From Dryas octopetala (Eukaryota; Streptophyta; Magnoliopsida; Rosales; Rosaceae): 64,000 nucleotides of DNA. Below the pieces are notes generated by a model. That model ran no database searches and was not told where the DNA came from. It saw nothing but the letters and a program-made list of their open reading frames with translations. The position numbers were made by a program, and so were the translations under genes. Shown piece after piece: positions 1-12,400 of the stretch; position 1 is the first letter of the stretch, and each line of letters begins with the position of its first letter. The stretch is taken from positions 2,604,001 to 2,668,000 of the forward strand of contig OY992838.1 of NCBI GenBank assembly GCA_963921425.1, given 5' to 3'.

Positions 1-208
1 ATGGGATTATCCAAAATCGATGGACAATATTAATTACTTTCCTTACTAGTTCACTGTTCACCCTTCATTTTTGGTTTTGATTGCATTATATTACGCATAA
101 ATACCTTATATGATATTTACTTAATTGAGTAACTAAGTAAGGCAAGCCAAAATTCAATAGCTAAAAAACATGCAAAGTTATAATTTATACTTTCTTACGA
201 GTTGAGGG
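1..208. other. AT-rich flank, no gene
   Basis: No supported coding sequence or RNA gene is seen. The last 8 bases (GTTGAGGG, 201-208) are the left target-site duplication of the transposon that follows. Confidence 0.6.
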
Positions 209-2960
209 TAGGGCTGCCCATTGGTTTGGTATTTACCGAACCGACCGACTACCAATCGAAATTTTTTAGTTTGGTAAATCGATTTTAACATGCTGAAAAT
301 CGAAAATCCGAAACCAAAAAATTACCGAAAAAGTTGGTTTGGTTTTGGTAAAAACCGAAAAAAGTTGATAAACCGACTGATTACCGAAAATTATGACCGA
401 AAGCAACCGAATCGATTATTACCGAAAAAACCGAAATATATACCGAAAAATCCGAAACAATTACCGAAATTTAGTTATATATATATTTATATGTAATATT
501 ATTACATTAATGATTTAATATGGTTAGTATATGGTTATATATATTTATATGTATTATTATTACATTAATATGCTTAGTATATAGTTTATAGTTTATGTTT
601 ATATAGTATATAGTTTATAATACCATATAGTTTATATAAATATATAGTTTATAACTTTACTAACTTTATATAGTATATAATTTATAACTCTATATAGTAT
701 ATAGTACAAAGTATAAACAACTTATATAATAATGTTTTAATATATAATTTCAGTTATACTTATACCCTATATAATAATATTACTAATTAGTATATAGTTT
801 TAGACTTTTAGTTATAACTTATAGTTTTAAACACTTTACCTTATATATTATATATTCTCTATAGTCTATACACTTTATCTTATATCCTAAACTTAAAACT
901 TAAAAGTTAAATACACTAAACTCTATTAATATCCTATACACTATAATTAAAAATAAAACTTAAAACTTAAAACCCAATTAAGCATACAATTTTAATTTCT
1001 AAACACTAAACTCTATACACTAAGTCTATTATTATTTATTAATTACTCTATATTGTTATACATAGCTAACATTGTTTATGTATATAATATATAGTTATAT
1101 ATAAAGTTATAAAGTTATAAACTAATTAGTACTTAGTAGTTACTATAATTTGATAGTATATAGTTTATAATACTATAAGACTATAGTTTATATAATTAAT
1201 ATTATATAATATAGTATATAGTTTATACTACTATAAGACTATAAGACTATAATTTATATATTTTATAGTATATAGTTATAATACTATAAGACTATAGTTT
1301 ATATATTTGATAGTATATACTACATAGTTTATAATACTATAATTTATATATGTAACATATATAACATATAACATATAGTATTATAGTCTTATATTAGGGT
1401 TTAGTATTATGGTATTATAGTCTTATACTATAGTTTATATTAGGGTTTAAGATATTTTTAATTATTTATTTATATAGAAATATATTACATAAATTAAAAC
1501 AACTAAAAAATCCCAAACAAAATCTCAATCGAAACCCCAAACAAAAACCCAATCGAAACCCCAATTGCCCAGACCCCAATTTTTGGTTGTTCCTACACCA
1601 TTACTAGCTAGGATATGGTATAGGGTATATATATAGATACTAGTATAGGGTATATGTATAGGATCTAGGATAGGGTATGTAATGTTTAGGGTATATGGTA
1701 TTTAATAGGGTTTATTTTGAATTTTACGGATTTAAGTGAATTATTGAGGAACAATAAATTTTATTAGGATTTATAATTTAATTATAGTCTAGATAGGTAG
1801 AGTTCGGGCCTACGATCGTGTAGACGTCAACGGAACCCGAATCAGACTTACGATGGTGAAATTAGGGACGCTCGAAGTTATAAGGGGCAATTTGGTCTTT
1901 TCATACAATAGGGTTTTAGTATAAAAACCTAAACTTAGAATTTCTTTCATTTTCTCCTAAACCAGCCGCAATCCCCCAACTCTCTCTCTTCTCTCTCCTC
2001 TCTCCTCCCTTCCCAATTTCCCTCTCTCTTTGATCGGCCGCCGTCCGGCGGTGGCTGGCGACGTGGCCAGGCATTTCATGCTCATCTTCTCCTCCCTTCT
2101 CTCCCTCTAGATTCTGATCATCCAAAATCCCAGCCAAAAACCCAATCGAACACTACCAGACCCGAAACCCCCCTTAGCCGGATTTTTTGACTCTGGCGGT
2201 GGCTGGCGACGTGGCCGGGCATTTCATGGTCGTCTTCTCCTCCCTTATCTCCCTCTAGATTTTGATCATCCAAAATCCCAGCCAAAAACCCATTCGAACA
2301 CTACCAGACCCGAAACCCCCCTTAGCCGGATTTTTTGACTCCGGCGACTTCTCGTCGTCGAGATAGTCCCACAACGTTCCTCTGGGCATGCTTTTTCCTT
2401 CGGTGATCACCAACAGCCCCAACGACCGCCGTACATGGCGATTTGAAGCCGGGAAGTCTGCGGCTTCCCCAGCTCGATTCCGATGGCTGATTGTGGCGAT
2501 TCTGGTCCCATTCTTCTCCTCACTCTGAGCTCTGTCAATTGGTGTAAACGCATGGGTCCAATTTTGATCGAGCTGAAAACTCCCAAATCAAACCCTAGAA
2601 ACTCTGTGAGTCTGTGAATCGAAGCTGATGTGAATATTTGATGCTTTATGATCTGTTTGTTCTCCCTCCCCATGGTTTCTGTGTGTTTCGATCCTGGGAT
2701 TTGGTGGTTTTGGTGTGCCTGTGTGTGTGGGTATTTCGTATTTGGGAAGATGCAGAATAAGGGGATAGAAATGAGGAGAAGGCCTGCGAATATCTAAGGA
2801 TCGAAAATACTGAAATATACCGAAATCCGAAGGATCCGAAAAATGCCGAAATCCGAAAAAATCGATTCGGAAATCGGCATCAAAACTGGATTACCGAAAT
2901 TTTTGAAAATCGAATCGGCAAGGCCATTTACCGATTCGATCCGACCGATGGGCAGCCCTA
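209..2960. mobile_element. Non-autonomous hAT-type DNA transposon, 2.75 kb
   Basis: The element starts TAGGGCTGCCCATTGG and ends with the inverted match CCGATGGGCAGCCCTA. It is flanked by a perfect 8-bp target-site duplication, GTTGAGGG (201-208 and 2961-2968). An 8-bp duplication with short TAGGG-type ends is the hAT signature. Both subterminal regions (about 224-480 and 2790-2940) carry many short ACCGAAA/CCGAAAT-type repeats, typical of hAT transposase-binding ends. The interior has a very AT-rich tract (about 480-1450) full of TATAGTTTATA-like units, then a GC-richer part (about 1800-2780). No transposase reading frame is visible, so it would need to be mobilised in trans. Small open frames inside (290-496, 1916-2137, 2407-2673) have no recognisable product. 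Confidence 0.88.
2049..2344. repeat. 148-bp tandem duplication inside the hAT element
   Basis: Two copies, 2049-2196 and 2197-2344, each begin CGGTGGCTGGCGACGTGGCC and run through a pyrimidine-rich stretch to GGATTTTTTGACTC. They differ by only a few substitutions. The GC-rich, codon-like composition is unlike the AT-rich rest of the element and may be acquired host DNA; no gene is recognised. Confidence 0.85.
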
Positions 2961-3932
2961 GTTGAGGGAGAAACGGTGGCAGGTTTTGTAATTCCGCAGA
3001 AATACAAGGGGATTTCCGTACGAACGGGACGATAACACTGACAGCGAGTTTGACTCAATGGGTCTGACGATCGAGATAGCGACACGAGGAAGTAATGAAG
3101 ACAGAAAAATGTCAATGACATGCTGACATGCATGGAGTTTTAAGGTCGGTCACTCGCCTCATCAAAAATCCTTTTCGTCTAATCATCTTGATATTCTGAT
3201 ATTTAATTCCGACTTTAAAACAGAAAAACTCTGATAAGTATCAATTGGGTGGTCGACCAAAAAAAGATATCAAAATAGGAGAATCCATATTCGTTTCGGA
3301 GGCTCGGATTTGTTGAATTTGACACGTGGCAAAGTGTGCTTGTGCAAGGAGGGAGTGGCGTGTGTGTCAGTGTGTGGACTGTGGCCATAACAACTCATGA
3401 AAGCATTGATTGGCCCAGTTTGTTATGTTTCCGAAGCTCATAAATAGATAAGGAACCACAGAACCAGTACCACAATTCGTTTATATTAAATTGTTTTATG
3501 AATACTTAGATTTTACACTATTGTTGTTCTACGACTTTAGATATGTGGGCTCTATAGCCTCTATTTTTGCCTTTGTGGGGTTAAATGGATGTGCCATGCT
3601 GACTGCTGAGTGCTCAGTCAAAGAGTAGTTTTCTTTCTTCTTTTACTTCTTTTCATCAGCACACTAAGTTATAGTGGGTGATAGGTAGAGACTTTTGTAG
3701 ACAACTTTAATTGTGAATTTCATTTGAAGAATAAAAGTAAACCTTACTTTCTAACTGAACAATTCTTGAGCTGCCTACCTTAAGGTTGTACAGACCACTA
3801 TTTCTCCATTACAGATATGAAGAACAAAAGGCAAATCAATACTCTCATCTTCTTACAATGTTTTAGGACAAAACATACAAATGGCAGGGTCTCATAAAAA
3901 GTTTTATAATTCTGAATACTTTGAAATGCCTT

Positions 3933-3949
3933 CGGAAAAAAGAAAGAAA
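3933..3949 (+). mobile_element. Micro retro-insertion (17 bp, A-rich) with 10-bp TSD
   Basis: CGGAAAAAAGAAAGAAA sits between two copies of GAAATGCCTT (3923-3932 and 3950-3959). The pattern matches an extremely 5'-truncated LINE or SINE insertion: poly(A)-like body plus target-site duplication. Replication slippage is the alternative. Confidence 0.45.
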
Positions 3950-4402
3950 GAAATGCCTTTGGAAATCTGTGGCTACCTATACTCCAAGCCAGAGAGGCCT
4001 GCAGCATTTCACATGAAGTTGCTTTGTAACATGTAAACATTCAGGTTCAAGATTCATCTACAGAAAACAATTTGTCATTAGGATAGATATCAAATTGCTT
4101 CTTGCAATACGGTTTCAGTCACAGCAATAGAGAAAATGAGGAGAAAAAAGTTTTAAGGGAAATATTCAATGAAAAACAAAACATAGATTATAGCTGCAAG
4201 ATGTATGGTCATTCTAACATTATATAAAAGCTTACTGGCTAGAGACAGACCACTAGCTGCATCCAATGCATGCCTAACCATTAAACCCTTTGGGCTTTAA
4301 GGTCATCTAGTTTCCAACTAAAAGAGTCACCAAGTGCCATGCATAGAATGCAATTACAAACACATCATTCATATATGCATCCTTAACTTAACCAAACAAT
4401 AA

Positions 4403-4420
4403 CAGTGCCAAAAAAAAAAA
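4403..4420 (+). mobile_element. Micro retro-insertion (18 bp) with 18-bp TSD
   Basis: The insert is CAGTGCC followed by an A-run. The flanks are AACTTAACCAAACAATAA at 4385-4402 and again at 4421-4438; the first two As of the right copy may belong to the tail. Long flanking repeats plus a short GCC(A)n insert fit target-primed reverse transcription that aborted after copying only the 3' tail. Confidence 0.6.
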
Positions 4421-5254
4421 AACTTAACCAAACAATAAATACACAACATTGATTCTCAGCAGCATTGGCGGGCACCGTGTGTAGACAAATGATAAGGTGA
4501 TAACAGTACCAAATGCTAACAATGACCGCGAAGCTAGTGCTGCAGTATGCGCATTTAGTGAAAGATCATCTGGAAATGGGACTAAGCATAGACATAGACC
4601 ATTAATCATGACAATCTTGCACGTTATGTAATGCACTATGTCCAATATAAGACATGAATATAACATTAATAACACAGATCATAAGCATGAGCTAGGAGTG
4701 AAATGAGTTTCCATTGAAGGCGTTAATGCTTGTTATATGTTTAACTTCTTTTGTAAGTTTGACAAATTGCATTGTATACTTATTTGAAATCCTTTACTGA
4801 ATATACTTATGAACAATTGAACACTGTTTCCAATATTTTCATTCTTCTTTTGGAAAGTTTTTATTTTCTTCCTTGAATTACCCACCAACCAAATTAAACA
4901 TATATAGAAGCCACAGATGGAAATGGAAACAAAATCAAACAGAATGTTTGTTCTCTCTTGCTCATATTTTCTAAGCTTATTTTAAGATACACACAGACGT
5001 ACAGAACTTATAACTTGCACAAGTCATCTTATATAGAACAAGAGAGCTGCACTTCCTGTACTTACAAAAGAAAAAAAAAAAAAAAAAACCCAAAAAAATT
5101 GACAACACTCAAATGGGTCTCTGCAAATTTTCTTAAACCATGTAAATTATCAACTCCCAGCAATCCATAATCTTAATCAAGCTTAATTAAATTAACATTC
5201 TTCCACAAGAAATCAACAAATTAGGGTTTCTTTTTTCACAAATGAACCTGTTGC

Positions 5255-5513
5255 CTAGTGTGCTTTTCTCCTCTGGGGCTGTTTCTCTTTCTCAGTAGCT
5301 AATCTGTATATCCAATAGACCTAAAATGATGCAAAGGGAGAGAAAATTCAAATATCGGAGGCTAATTGAAGCCAAAAATTAGTAACCAGACAAAAAATTG
5401 AAAGCTTTTGAGGGTACCAAAGCGAGGACATGAGCCGCAATTAGGAGAACCACAACGAATGGAACTGCTTCGAGGAACCATGGCCGTAAAGATGCCGGTT
5501 GCTGATTCGCCAT
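5255..5513 (-). CDS. 53-aa single-pass small membrane protein (two exons)
   Basis: This is a small gene on the minus strand. Exon 1 is 5513-5418 (32 codons) and exon 2 is 5320-5255 (21 codons plus stop), joined in phase 0 by an intron running GTACCC...TTTTAG. The product starts MANQQPASLRPWFLEAVPF, continues with a hydrophobic helix of about 17 residues (VVVLLIAAHVLALVYWI, about residues 21-37), and ends in a basic tail (EKEKQPQRRKAH). This is the layout of a one-helix or tail-anchored protein with a cytosolic basic C-terminus. Similar short proteins are widespread in land plants, but I cannot name a function. Support comes from the precise splice junction, the amphipathic and hydrophobic design, and the stop immediately after the charged tail. 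The likely 5' UTR contains a (GA)n tract at 5536-5560. The gene is divergent from the ABC1 kinase gene at 6445. Confidence 0.75.
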
Positions 5514-6444
5514 TGAAGGAAAGCACAGGCTTTAGAAGAGAGAGAGAGAGAGAGAGAGAGTTAAAGCCCTGCAAAATCAATCAGGGTTTACGAGTTCGCT
5601 TGCTCACTGAATGCAAAATGTGACACAGGCAAAGTGGGAACACGGAGCGACAATCGGGTCGGTTTTTTTTTTGGCCACTTAACAATCGGGTCGGTTTAAG
5701 TATCCACAAAACCAACATTGGGCCTTATCTTTGGGCTACAAAGTAGAAAACGGGGAGAGGACTTCTAAATATACCCCACATTTTCCTTTTTCTACCCCTC
5801 AAAATTTTCTCCCTCAATTAAAAAATATAAAGTATAAAAGAGACAAGTTCAGATCAGAGGATCCCACCCTCCCCTCCTCGATCCCTCCCACCAGCCTCTC
5901 GCCTCGCTGGGCGCTGACCCTGCGGGCCTCCTTTTGCAACGATCATAGTGAGAGAGAGAGAAAGAGAGGGGAGGAGTAGTGCTAGCATATGAAGTCAACC
6001 GGCACGGCGGGTGGTAGGGCTCGGGTGGGTGGGGATGATCTAAGTTTGGATTTGCATTTTTTTTACAACTAAGGATAAAGTCGGAAGATTTGGAAAACAA
6101 AAATTAAGAGTGTAAGAAAATAATTTGGTGGGTACATTTAGAATCCCTTAGCAGGCTGGGTTTAGATATATCACGGCCCAAAAAAAAAAAAAAAAAAAAA
6201 AACCCGAACCCGCCAGTAGGCGGTTTACACTTTGCCGCGGCTTGGTGTCCCTACGAGGTGTCAAGACACTTAGCGACGTGTCAACTTTCTCGGCCTCCAA
6301 GCAATCTCTCTCTCGCTCTCTACGGTTTGATGCTACCTCTCCTCTCAGATTTCGTTTCAGTGAAGCATTACTACAAGCGCCTTGTGGTGCAAAATCTATA
6401 TCTGATGGGTTCGTGAACTCTGCTCGACTCTATCTTTGCCGCCG
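5514..6444. promoter_or_regulatory. Shared upstream region of two divergent genes
   Basis: About 930 bp separate the small membrane-protein gene (minus) from the ABC1 kinase gene (plus), so this stretch probably holds both promoters. TGGGCC (5719-5724) and GGCCCA (about 6174-6180) are site-II-like elements common in housekeeping and mitochondrial-protein genes. A (GA)n tract lies at 5536-5560, a degenerate GA tract near 5947-5970, and a 24-bp poly(A) run at about 6180-6203. No clear TATA box is seen for either gene. A micro-insertion at 5666-5681 falls inside this region. Confidence 0.5.
5666..5681 (-). mobile_element. Micro retro-insertion (16 bp) with 16-bp TSD
   Basis: TTTTTTTGGCCACTTA lies between two perfect copies of ACAATCGGGTCGGTTT (5650-5665 and 5682-5697). 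Read on the minus strand the insert is TAAGTGGCC followed by an A-run, the same GGCC(A)n tail as the longer element ending at 52390. Confidence 0.65.
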
Positions 6445-9400
6445 ATGAGGAATGTCTTTGCTTCTCTCAAGCGTCACCGTCGTGTCACTCTGCTTTCCCA
6501 CGGTACCACTCCTGACTTTCTGCTTAGCTCGCTCTGTCACTTTCATTTTACTGCTTTTTGATTTTATATCTTTTCTGCTTGGTTGATGTGAAAATGAGGA
6601 ACATAATAGTATTCATCAAAACCCAATTGCTTGTTTCTTAGTTTGTCGATTTATTACTTAATTATATTGACAAATTGCCTCATTAAGTCCTGACTGGTGA
6701 TAAATTGGGTTTTTTTTTTTTTTTGGGTGCAGCTCTACGCCATGACAGAAATCTGGAGACCATAATACCGAAATGCCAACGATTGGGTTGTCATAAATAT
6801 ATCGAAATTAGATGGAAACAAGATAATTGGGTTCCATATGACTTTTTGCGACGACATTCGTAAGTTCATAATTATCTTCAGTACTGGTAATGGGAGACAC
6901 TTATTTTATATTTTCTTTTAAGAATGCTTCATTTTGTTTTTCTATGCAGTTTTTCCACTAGCGTGCATGGTGAAGGTCCAACTGCTGAGTATGCAAAGTT
7001 GAGGAAAGAGTCACTGGAAAGTGAATTCGGGCATGCTCTTGGAACATATAGCTCCAAAAGTTTTAATGCTGTCTACCGTTTTGGTCCATTTTTGGCTTTG
7101 TATAGAGCAGCAATTATTTCATTTCATGTGTTGAAGTTAACAATCTGGCAATTCTTTGTCCAAGACATAAAGAAACGTGCCAGCAAGGTAATTGACAATT
7201 ATTTTACGTTGCTTTCTTGATGAGATATTTTAAGTAGATTGCTATGATCTTAAATTTTTTTAGTTTTGTCATTTAAGGTTGAATGTGAGTTTTCTTTTTC
7301 TCTCTCTTGTTTTCTATTAATATGAGGTTATTGTTTATGTTATTTATACTTTGTAGTGTGTATAATTTTTCCTGGTAAAGAAGTTTCTTTTTCAGGATTT
7401 GGTAATTAGTTATGCTTTTGATTTCCCATTGGCCAGTTAATATTTTATCCTCTTTGCATGGAAGCTTTGAATGTGAAGATACTAAGAATTCTCTCATTTT
7501 GAACTTTGCTCTTATGGGTACTAAGGTTCCATAAATGTGATGCTGTGACTGTCTTGTTACTCATGTACAAGCACTACGATCTGAAACCTCGACTTCTGAT
7601 AACCTCTCGGGCAAACAGTAGACTATAAAATTTGTGGTTCCCATTTATTTGGTTATCACGTAGATAGTTCTCTTCATTCTTCCTCCTAGGGGGGAAATTC
7701 CTTGCTTATGCTTTTGCTGAGAAGCAAACAAGGAACTGTTTAAAATTTAATGAAACTTTAATGTGATCTATTGCAGTTTCGTGAAACTCTTATCCAATTG
7801 GGGCCTTTCTACATCAAGGCAAGTCACTTTCTTTGTTGTGAAAATTTCAAGATACTTTTTTGTTTTGAATGAGCATTAACATCTAAATGAATGCAAATCT
7901 TATATGATCTTATATTCTTTTAATTGCGCATTGGCAAGATGTACCTAGTTTAACCAAATTATGTTTGAATTTACAGCTTGGGCAGGCTTTGAGCACTAGG
8001 CCAGATATACTACCACCTGTGTACTGCCAAGAGCTTGTTAAGTTACAGGTTACTAGCTTTCTTTGTTCCATGAGCCCCCTTGCTAGCGGGTCATGTTATT
8101 AAATGTTATATATAGCTTCCACTGAGATACATCTCATTGCTTAATTTTTATTGATTTTTTTTTTATATGACAGGATCAAATACCCCCATTTCCAACGCAT
8201 GTTGCAATTAAATCTATTGAGTCCCAGCTCGGTGTTCCCATTTCAGAAATTTTTTCTGATATCAGCCCTGAGCCTATTGCAGCAGCATCCCTAGGGCAGG
8301 TCTATAAAGGTTAGAGAGTTCTTTTTAAATAGTCATATGCTTTTTTTCCCCCCAGATGTGCATGTCTTCTAGATGTTCTTGTTTAATTTTCAAAAATGGA
8401 TGTTTGTTGGAAACTCAAGCTGAATGGTTTATTTTATTTTATTTTTTTTATTATTTCAAGTTTTGCAGCTCACTTGCACACTGGGGAGCTGGTAGCCGTT
8501 AAAGTTCAAAGGCCTGGTATGTCACTTTCATTAACCCTTGATGCCTTGTTATTTCATATGATTGGGGGCCAGTTAAAGCGATTTGCCAAGGCTCGCAAAG
8601 ATCTATTAGTAGCAGTGAATGAGATGGTGAGTGTTCTGGATTTCATCTCTAAATCTCCATTATGTCTAAATATCTAGACTTTTTTTATCTTATTATAGGG
8701 TCTACATATATAGATGTGGTCACAACTATATGTTTTCCAAGCAGTAATTGTCATAAAAACAGAGAAGTTTTCGCTTCCATATGCTGTCATTGTTCCCCAA
8801 CAGTAGGGTTTTCCCCCTGTGTTTCCATTTTCTTTGATCACCTTAAAGTTCTTTGTTATGATGTTGTCAATGCACACGATGTTGATCATCTTATGGTCTC
8901 TCTGGAGTCAACAGGTGAGGCACATGTTTGATGAAATTGATTACATCCTAGAGGCAAGCAATGCTGAGCGTTTTGCTTCTCTCTATGCTTCATATCCACG
9001 TAAGTTTTTTTGCACTTGTAACAGCGCAAGGTGTTCATTAGATACAGAAGTCATTTTATAATGCTGGAGCTCTGTCTCTTACGCGAATACTGCTGTCATA
9101 ATTTATATTGTTCTCACCAGTGTTAGGACATATTCTCTTCTAGGAACATTCTGTATTGAATTTTTGTCCAGAATATGCCTAAACATCTTTACCTGTTCCT
9201 CATGTTTAGCGCTTTTAACCCCCTTTTTACAATATGTGGCATCCAGCCAGTTTTGTTTGAAACTTTTTTCAAGTCTGTTATTTGAGGATGCTATTTTTTT
9301 TTCTGCTTTGCCATCTATTGTCTTTTTCAGAAAAATAGCCATTGGGAGAATAATTAAGCATGATTTGGATTTTCGTTTACAGGAATTAATTATATCACAA

Positions 9401-12400
9401 ATGTTGGTGCATAGGTTATTTTAAGGAGCTTATAAGCATTCCATGATAATTACTCTGATACACCAAATGGGAATTATGTGTAAAATATGTTTTATACGAG
9501 AACTTGCCATATGTCTAATTTTCTACCAAGGGAGCTATTATATTAGTAGAACTTTCTCTATGATTGACAGGTGATGGGCAAAAGGATGATGGTAAGCCTA
9601 CAGCTGGGAAAACACTTAAACATAAAGAGGCAAACTGTATAAAAGTTCCAAAAATATATTGGGACCTTACACGTAGGGCTGTGCTTACAATGGAGTGGAT
9701 TGATGGAATTAAGCTTACAGATGAAATTGGCCTACAGAGGGCCTGTCTGAACAGAAAAGAACTAATTGACCAGGTACTTGGCAGGAATCTCTCCACATCT
9801 ATGTGCAGTGGCAATTTTTTAATTTTTTGTTTTTCCACTTGTGACACTTTTAGAAATTGGGCAATGGATTACAGCAAAAAGAGTTTAATAATTGAATGAG
9901 AATGATTAAATTATGAATTTCTAGGTTAAAGAAACCTAGAAAAGTTCATATCTGATTTCATTTATTAGATAGGCGAAGTTACTAAAATGAGACTTAAAAG
10001 AACTTTTATACTTGGTACATGTTAAAAGAACTTTTATTAAAAAGTCACATATTAGTTACACGACTATTTAATTGACTTGGAACAAAACAATTGGTCTGTA
10101 TTCTATATTAATAAAATAATATGAAACAAAATGGAAGTCGCTCATATCATTAAGTTAATGAACTAGACAAATGATAACTAGTGGACTGGTTCAAAGGCTT
10201 ATTGGGCTTGCTCGGGCTTAGAAGTCTCCTTAGATGCTCTTGCATCAACTTGTGTGGAACATGAGTGAGTAGTTGTATCTTAGGTACTAATATTGTTTAT
10301 AATTTGCCTGTGTTATTATTAAAATTCTTATCTTTTTTTTTTTTTTTTTTTTTTTAAATCTCTCCTAGGGATTATACTGCTCTTTGAGACAATTGCTTGA
10401 GGTGGGATTTTTCCATGCTGACCCACATCCGGGTAACCTTGTTGCTACTGATAGTGGTGCTCTTGCGTATTTTGATTTTGGAATGATGGGTGACATTCCT
10501 CGACATTTTCGTGTGGGACTCATTCAAGTGGTAAGAACGGTTGAATTATTATTAACTCAGGGCACAAGTTTAAATTGTTGTCATGCGTATAGCTCAAGTT
10601 TTTCTTCATATAATTGACAAAAATGTATTTATCGCATTTTTCTAGTGTAAAAGTATGCATGCCCGTTCCTCCCTTCCAATCTGATAACCTTCTAGTGATG
10701 TCAACCCAATTGTTGGGTTGCATCGGAGGTTTGGGAACAAAACTAGGAGGATGGTTTGAATGGCTGGAAAGAAACAGTCGCACCACTGGATTGAGTGGCT
10801 GCTATATTTTACTAATCTAGCTCTGTTATGAATGTATAGCTCTTCTTGGTTCAATTTTCTTTTCCCACCTCTATACTTGAATTTTTTTAATTTTTAAATT
10901 GCAATTGCTACCTCGCGGGTTGCATCCTCTTTGATGTTTTATTAAATTTCTTATATGTATACAGTATTATCAAAATTTCATATTTGGTTGCCTTATTGAT
11001 AGTTTCTCATCCTGCCATGTAGTTTGGTGTTTTCTCCTCATTTTGTGTATGATGGTGCTAAATTTTGGTTCCTTTGAATTTTCTTTTGCTTATGTGTTGG
11101 TTGATAAATTTCTGTTTCTTTCAGCTTGTGCACTTTGTTAATCGTGACTCACTGGGTTTGGCAAAGGACTTTCTTTCTTTGGGATTTATTCCTGAAGGGG
11201 TTGATATACAGTCAGTTTCAGATGCATTGCAAGCAGTTTTTAGTTACCGGACTAGACAATCTCAAGATTTCCAGGTTTGTTCTTCATCTCTTGTATATAT
11301 ACATGTAGAGCATAGTTTTGGCTATCTGATCTCTTCAAATTATTGGTTTTGTTTATAGAAATCAACTTAGGGTTACTAGGACATTACAAGTTATTCCGTC
11401 TCTTAGGTTTGTGCAACAGCTAACTGGGTTTTTTATGAACTTGATGTCCTCTTGTTTTGCTTCTCTCCTTGTTAGACACTTCTCCAGTAAAATCTATGGG
11501 AACAAAGTATGTCCTTGATTTAATTCTTGCAATGGATTCTAGGGAATAATGGACCAACTATACGATGTTATGTATGAATTTAACTTCTCTCTTCCTCCGG
11601 ATTATGCCCTGGTGATAAGGGCACTGGGATCACTAGAGGGCACTGCCAAGGTTCTGGATCCTGATTTCAAAGTTGTTGAGAGTGCTTATCCTTTTGTGAT
11701 TGGAAGACTTCTGGCTGACCCAAACCCTGATATGAGAAAAATTTTAAAACAACTTCTCATACGTGACGATGGATCCATAAGGTGGAATAGGCTAGAACGC
11801 CTGGTAGGTTTACTAATCTCTTTATTGCTGTCAATCTATCATACTTCATGGATACATAGAACCATACCTTTGTACACAACTACAAAGATACATATGTATT
11901 TTCATGTGTGTAGTTTTAGAATGTGCATTAAACTTTACATTTTTGTTGTATCTGCATGATGAGGATTCCAATTTAAATGAATTTGCAGATTAGCTTACAC
12001 GCTTTGAATTTGTAATATTAACCTGGTAACTGGTTATACATTTCCATAGATACATGTAAATTTATATAGTGAGGACTCGTGTATCTGGGCTAAAGTGTCG
12101 GAGGAGTTTAGGACCCCAATTTGTACAACAGATAATTCTTGTGCCCCCTTTTCTTTGGCACAGAGGGCGTAGTTGAGTATTGTTCACATTTTGGGATGAG
12201 TGCATATCATTCCTTTTAAATTGAAGATATTCCCCATCACTAGCTTTTTTGAAAATTTTTAATTAGTCAAGCATTTGTATTTCTATCTACTTTCAATATT
12301 TTTATCAGGCATCTATATCTTGTTCCAGATTGCAGCAATATCTGAACAGTCGTCTGAGTTTGCTGGGGAGTCCACTAATTCAGAGGAGAGTACTCCAAAT

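Larger units (their letters stand above)
2969..5254. other. Intergenic, no gene recognised
   Basis: No exon chain or RNA gene could be supported. A G-box/ABRE-like ACACGTGGC lies at about 3322-3330. Two tiny poly(A)-tailed insertions with flanking direct repeats are listed separately (3933-3949 and 4403-4420). The left part resembles a promoter (TATA-like CATAAATAGA near 3440), but no reading frame follows it. Confidence 0.5.

Noticed and set aside
3234..3275. GGTCGACCAAAAAAA resembling the micro-insertion tails
   Set aside because: The flanking sequences share only about five bases, so no convincing target-site duplication.
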